This document shows, one piece after another, positions 58,401 to 64,000 of a stretch of 64,000 nucleotides of DNA. The position numbers and the translations under genes were made by a program. Positions within the stretch are counted from its first letter, which is position 1, and every line of letters starts with the position of its first letter. Origin of the DNA: Parascedosporium putredinis (taxonomy: Eukaryota > Ascomycota > Sordariomycetes > Microascales > Microascaceae); contig CASHTG010000021.1 in NCBI GenBank assembly GCA_949357655.1, positions 868,001 to 932,000 on the forward strand, written 5' to 3'. The notes below the pieces were generated by a model that was given only the letters and a program-made list of their open reading frames with translations, searched no databases and was not told the DNA's origin.

Positions 58401-61400
58401 CGTCATTCCGACCCCGACGCCCGTTCACACGATTTTTCCTTCCTCCAAGGAATTGCGTCTACTGAGCCGTTTGAAAAAGCCAAGAATTCAAAGGGGAAAA
58501 AGCATGTCTACATATAAGGACAGAGCACGAAGGACATGCCACGCTGCAAGGCCTGGAGCTCTCCTTTCGACGGCCCTCGTGATCTACCCGAATGACAGCG
58601 GGCGCTCCCCGGTTCTTGCCACTAGCCCACACTCTATTCCCCGTGCTCTCATAGCTCGGATACACTTGTCCTTTCAAAGAGTAAGCTTAAACAGAAAGAG
58701 GCCGAGTTGCAAGAAGCAAGTCCTCGTTTGTCTGTCCCCCTCCTCGCTTGGCCCACTTGCCTGGCAACCTTGCTCTTGTCGTCTCGTCTCTGCGACAGGA
58801 ATGTCCCAAAGCTCTAAAAGTGTCAGTGCTCAGCCCTGGAGAACGCTAGTACCCATCGGGGAATTTTGGGGTGGAATCAGGACGCTACCGGATTGCGAGC
58901 CGTGTGCTCGGGCTGGTCGCGCTCTCACCCGTCCCCGCCATAATACAATGTTGTAAGAGCTGAGTGGCCATGTCCGTCCGTCCATTCCATTCAGCCATCC
59001 GCCCTCTTCGGCACAGCGGGGGCGTGGCAAGGAACGGTTCATAGCAACCTTCCAATTTCTTCATCCCTACCGGAGATTGAGCTGGCGAAATTCTTCAATT
59101 CGTTTGTGCCCGGGTGAGGGGGAAGCTCACGCGAAGGTCGCATCCGGCTTCCGCAGGGGTGCGGAGAGAGCCACAGTTCTCATCTGCATCTGTGGATCCA
59201 TTCACTGCTCCATGAACAATCCTGGCAGTGCTGGCAGCGACCTGCAGAAAAGATTGCCTGATAGGTAGGAGAGCTGTGAGAGGAGGTTTGATCCTAATAA
59301 AACCTTGCAATAATATTAGCCCAACTGACCTGCCCGACTATCAGGGGATTATCCGTTATTATTGCTTGTCTAGCTAGGTTCGCCTCACGCCTGTTGGATC
59401 GCAATAGCAAGAACTCCACATTGACGGTGATTAAATACGACCATCTACCTTTTTCTTGTTCTCAAGCTGTTGATTGGCTTTGAATGCTGCTATGTTGTTG
59501 GCCATCCCATCCCCACGGGCGAGGCAAATCGACGATCTCTGTGGCTGCCGCTTCATGCCATGCCATGCCATGCCCTTGACTTGGTTTTGGCTGGACTTTT
59601 ACCCTGCATTCCATAAGTCAAGTAGAAATAAGATCTCCTATAAATGACCACTTTTACTTGTCTGCGAGCTCTCGGACTTGTCTTGTCAGTTCGAGGAAAC
59701 GCGGTGGCTGTTCAAATATCAGGGACGCAGAGTATTTTTGTTCCCAAGTCGCTGGCTGGCTGTGAGAGCTGCCTTCTGATACGATGTGGTAGATTAGGAG
59801 CTTTCAGTTCAATCATCCAGTCTATTCAGACCGGCGAAGATGCACTAATTCCACCGAGGGCCGCTTTGGATGCAGTCAGTAGTGACTGATGCAGTAAGCG
59901 GCACCCTAGTGCTGGAGACAGCCTTCAGAGGCGGGGCTTCTCGTAAAGATCTCTTTCCCTCCATCCCGCGACTGGATAGGGCCTTGGAGACTATGATAGT
60001 TGTTCTTCGAATAGCATAGAGGCTTGGAAAGTCGATCTTCTCTGGCCCCCTCGCATGAGACCGATTAGTTGACGTGATTGTAGGATCGTGAGCGACCGAA
60101 GGGCGAGGCTAGCAATGGCCACAACGCCTTTGCCTACCCCTCGATGTTAGCCATGGAAACGATTTGCCCTCCTTATGGAATAGGCTCCGAGGCAAAGACG
60201 GTGAACGCTGACCTTGGTATCTAGTCGCCTTGTTTTAACGTGTTTCGAGACTTAGCTATACGGTCTAGCTTTAGGTCGCGCGGTGGGAGATGCAATCAAT
60301 TCTTGACTGGCTGCTTGTTATGTGGGTTGAGAAAGTTCTTATTACACCAAGTAAAGATAGGATCAATTAGGTGGAGATAACGGAAGGCGCTGTACTCTCT
60401 AGGCTGGGGAGGAAAGTTCATGGACAGACATTAGGATGGAAGAAGAAAATGTTGGCTGGCCTCAGGACCTCCATTTCGCTGGACTGCTCTTCATCCTTCA
60501 TAAGGGTGTTTAAGTTAGAGGTATAGCAACGGGTGGGGGCGCTCATGTTTCTGAAGGGTTTCCGTGGGGCTCTAGGAGTCGGGCGGCGACCCGCTTGCAT
60601 GTTCATGCTTCGGCATCATTTGCTCGATCATGTATCCTCAACGATCATGCATCTAGAAGGACTGGCCCCCAGCCCCATTTGGGAACAGACATCATCAATT
60701 GATAGTACAGTAGTTTCCCATACTTTTTTCTTCTTTCCGTATTAAGCTAGCCACCACCCTTTCCTTTTGCTTTCCGTTCGTTTTTGATCTTGGATAAACG
60801 AACTATTGAAGAGACAGGCTCGCAGTTCCGCGATCTTGTTCGCCCGACGCACTCTTGAGCCCCGTTGACTAACTATCGGTGTTGGGTATTGCCGTCGTGA
60901 GTCTTAAGATTGTATCATGGTGTGGTACTTACTAGTCGAGACTGGCTTAAACAGGAATTATACGCTCTGCCTGGGAAGCACCTGCCTCACTTCGAATCGC
61001 TACCCGCCTGGTACTTACTTCCCCTTCTGGCCTCCGGCCGCTTGGCCAAGTTGGCACGAAGTCTACACGCACTTTCTCACGGTGAGGCTCGCAGTTCGAC
61101 TCGATCTCTACCCGGCGTTTTAATGATTTTTGGAGTTTTCTTTTACAGCACGAGTCGGGACTGGTCCGGCCATTCCTTTCCACGCTCACTGACCTACACA
61201 TCTTGGGTCTACTCTTTCGACACCCACAGAATGCCTTGGATTGTAGTACGAATAACGATGGTTCGGCACTGTAATTCTTGAACGATGATTGGAATACCAG
61301 ATCAAGGGAAGAAATAAAGGAGTATCACTTGCTAGGATTCCTCCACGCATCCATGGGTGCAAATCGATTGACGATTCTCGGCCCAGGATAGTCGGCCCTT

Positions 61401-62143
61401 GATAGCTGGCCAACCAAAGCACAAGAAGCTATATTGAATGGTTGAAAAGGCCAAGAGAGGGGTGGTAACGGCTGAGACATAAATATTTCTTGAATTGTAG
61501 GTTAGACGTACGAATACTTGACTAGGCGTTGCGTGATGAGTCCCTCCGGTCGCCGTTTGAGGTCGAGGTTGAGCCACGAGATGTTCGCGTGCTCACGTGC
61601 CTCAAGGTCCGGGCCGCCAACACACAGGAAAGTCTAGTGGGGGCCCGATCGGACGGACAGGGAGCTATTTGGTTCCAAATTGGCCGGAGCTTGATGATAC
61701 ACGTGACCACACCCCTCCTTCCCGATGTCCAGTCCGACCTGCTCACCCAAACTGACATGTACGTCACATCACATATCCTAATTTTGGGGCCGAATTGCAA
61801 CACCATCATTCCCCACCCAGTGAGTTATTTGTGTTCGGGTACAAGCGAAGGCGATTGGACCTCTTTTTCCGGCTGGTATTTTTTTCCTCCGCCCTTTCAG
61901 CCCATTCACTTTACCTTAGTAGCCCTTGAGCTTGTTTGCTGAACCCCAATTCGACAGAAATTTAGGCCGAGTGTCCCCGACGAGCTTCCCCAATGTGCTT
62001 CTTCTGAGCTACCTTTCAGCCTGGTCGAGCCCCCGAGCCCGCCGCGGCGAACATCTTCACCCCTCCCTCGAACGCGGCCTTACATTGCTTGTTCCGGCGC
62101 CCCCGCGAATGATGACTTGGTCTCTGCACTCGATTTAGCATAT
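55473..62143. other. 6.7 kb gene-free region
   Basis: The longest stretch without a recognisable gene. Every open frame here is short or lacks conserved motifs on both strands. No transposase, reverse transcriptase, tRNA or 5S rRNA signature was seen. It contains the promoters of the Pth11-like gene and ATM1, a pentamer repeat at 59554-59574 and purine-rich tracts at 55560-55610 and 57650-57780. Unconserved small genes or non-coding RNAs cannot be excluded. Confidence 0.5.
59554..59574. repeat. (CATGC)4 pentamer repeat
   Basis: Four tandem CATGC units. Each contains the self-complementary core GCATGC across the junction, so the tract can pair with itself. Confidence 0.8.
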
Positions 62144-64000
62144 ATGATGATACGAATATCCATACTACGGCCCGGTGCCTCTTGCGTGCCGTGTGCCGTG
62201 CCGCTGCGCACGCCTTCCCCTTCTCAATGGGTCTTCACTTCGTACTCGACACGGGCCTTTCACGTCTCACGAAGCTTTCGAGCCGATCCGCCCAGCAATA
62301 AACCCTCTTCTCACCCCAATGGCAGCTCTCTGCCTCGCCCCGGCGCTGCTGCGCCGGGTAGCGTGCGCCCACCTCCCGTCGTGGCCAGCCAAGCCAAGCC
62401 CGCCAAAGCTGCCAGTGATCCGCTGGCCGTCCCGGACAAAACCGCGCAGGAACAGCGCAAAGCCGATTGGGCGATTATGAGGAGATGTCGCACTATCTGT
62501 GGCCCAAGGGAAACCTAGACACCAAGTTTCGCGTAGCCCTCGCTGTGTCGCTGCTGATCGGCGCCAAGGTTCTCAATGTGCAGGTGCCCTTTTACTTCAA
62601 GTCTATCGTGGATTCCATGAACATGGACATTGGCGCCATGGGAGGCAATGCCGTCGCCGTGGCTGGCAGCATGATATTGGCATACGGCGCTGCCAGGGTA
62701 GGCGCGACTGTGTTTCAGGAACTCCGTAACGCAGTCTTCGCCTCGGTCGCGCAAAAGGCGATTCGGCGAGTTGCTCGCAACGTTTTTGATCATCTCCTGC
62801 GCCTCGACCTCGGATTCCACCTGTCCAAGCAGACCGGCGGGCTCACCCGGGCCATCGACCGCGGTACAAAGGGCATCAGCTTCCTGCTCACTAGCATGGT
62901 GTTCCATATCCTCCCCACGGCCTTGGAAATCAGCATGGTGTGTGGTATCCTCACCTGGCAGTACGGTGCCAAGTTCGCCGCGATAACTATCTTGACCATG
63001 GTTGGATACACCGCATTCACGATATGGACCACGGCGTGGCGGACGAAATTCCGCCGGCGCGCCAACGCGGCCGACAACCGCGCCTCGACAGTTGCTGTCG
63101 ACTCGCTCATCAACTACGAGGCCGTGAAGTACTTCAACAACGAGCCGTTTGAGGTCTCCCGCTATGATAAGGCGCTGCGGGAGTATGAGAAGAGCTCGAT
63201 CAAGGTTGCTACATCCCTGGCGTTTCTCAACAGTGGCCAAAACATCATCTTCTCCACCGCGTTGACGGCCATGATGTACCTGGCCTGTAACGGAGTGGCT
63301 CAGGGCTCATTGACCGTTGGTGACCTCGTCATGGTCAACCAGCTGGTGTTCCAGCTCTCCGTTCCTCTCAACTTCCTCGGGTCCGTCTACCGAGAGCTTC
63401 GACAGTCCCTCCTCGACATGGAGACGTTGTTCAATCTGCAAAAGGTTAACGTTACCGTCACCGACAGCCCCAACGCAAAGCCTCTTGTCTTGACTAAGGG
63501 CGGCGAGATCAAGTTCGAGAACGTCACCTTTGGCTACCATCCCGACAGGCCTATCCTTCGAAACCTCAACCTGACGATTCCTGCTGGAAAAAGGTGGCCG
63601 TTGTCGGCCCCAGCGGGTGCGGCAAGTCAACTCTTCTCAGGCTCCTCTTCCGGTCTTACGATGCCCCTAGCGGTCGCATTCTTATTGACGGCCAGGATCT
63701 CCGCGATGTGACTTTGGAATCCCTCCGTAAATCTATCGGTGTTGTGCCCCAGGATACGCCGTTGTTCAATGATACGATCGAGCACAACATCCGCTACGGA
63801 AAGATTGACGCGACGCACGACGAGATCATTGCCGTTGCCCAGCGAGCTCATATCCACGATATAATACAAAAGTTTCCCGATGGCTACGAAACCAAAGTCG
63901 GTGAACGGGGCCTGATGATTTCCGGAGGCGAGAAACAGCGTCTGGCAGTGAGCCGGTTACTTCTCAAAGATCCCCCATTGCTCTTTTTCGACGAGGCCAC
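62144..64000 (+). CDS. ATM1: Mitochondrial ABC transporter ATM1 (partial, cut by window end)
   Basis: Half-size ABC exporter of the mitochondrial inner membrane that exports a glutathione-bound sulfur/Fe-S intermediate for cytosolic Fe-S assembly. The start is one of the Met codons at 62144/62147, giving a basic presequence (FHVSRSFRADPPSNKPSS) and an Ala/Pro linker. The membrane domain has the family blocks NVQVPFYFKSIVDSMN, RLDLGFHLSKQTGGLTRAID, VDSLINYEAVKYFNNE and VMVNQLVFQLSVPLNFLGSV. The nucleotide-binding domain begins FENVTFGYHPDRPIL. After a break come Walker A VVGPSGCGKSTLL, the Q-loop VVPQDTPLFND, the signature MISGGEKQRLAVSR and the start of Walker B (LLFFDEAT) at the edge. Missing single bases at about 62478-62483 and in the A5 run 63588-63592 break the frame; the second lies just before Walker A. 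The 3' end is outside the window. Confidence 0.95.

Noticed and set aside
60939..61123. Possible relic exon with Trp/Pro-rich frame ending before a GTGAGG donor near 61081
   Set aside because: Only one short frame, no joining exon or recognisable family.

Overview
The window is nuclear DNA of a filamentous ascomycete, most likely a Sordariomycete. The genes are compact and have short GT-AG introns. A full-length FREQUENCY (FRQ) clock gene is present, together with a Pth11-like rhodopsin-fold membrane protein and other ascomycete-typical families. No bacterial, viral or transposon gene was recognised and no CRISPR array was seen.

Layout. 0.7-2.5 kb: cytosolic serine hydroxymethyltransferase (-). 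4.3-5.2 kb: kinetochore Mis14/Nsl1 (+). 5.5 kb: tRNA-Arg(ACG) (-). 6.0-7.4 kb: SEC14 (-). 8.5-9.6 kb: prefoldin subunit 3 (-). 11.0-14.1 kb: frq (-), followed upstream by a 5.6 kb gene-poor stretch with two clusters of GATC motifs. 19.8-21.7 kb: cofactor-independent phosphoglycerate mutase (-). 22.4 kb: Mediator subunit 9 (+). 23.0-24.3 kb: tubulin cofactor C (-). 24.8-27.2 kb: GPI1/PIG-Q (-). 27.3-27.7 kb: a 92-residue two-helix membrane protein (-). 28.5-29.0 kb: MDM35 (-). 29.5-32.4 kb: RRP6 (+). 33.9-35.0 kb: a Kre9/Knh-domain type I membrane protein (+). 35.5-36.2 kb: a small basic nuclear-type protein (-). 37.1-39.3 kb: a mitochondrial P-loop ATPase (-). 41.6-44.6 kb: an uncharacterised low-complexity protein (+). 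45.9-49.3 kb: a Reb1-type Myb factor (+). 51.0-53.3 kb: a coiled-coil protein (+). 53.9-55.5 kb: a Pth11-like membrane protein (-). 55.5-62.1 kb: gene-free by eye. 62.1 kb to the window end: ATM1 ABC transporter (+, cut by the edge).

Most genes are unrelated housekeeping functions: one-carbon metabolism, glycolysis, GPI anchors, lipid transfer, RNA decay, tubulin and prefoldin folding, and mitochondrial Fe-S export. The regulatory centrepiece is frq.

The strongest sequence-wide pattern is that many conserved genes are broken by single-base frameshifts, mostly in or beside mononucleotide runs. Adding or removing one base restores the family sequence, and in several genes makes the total length divisible by three. 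I read these as base-calling or assembly errors, not pseudogenes. Exon coordinates below are given on the sequence as it stands.
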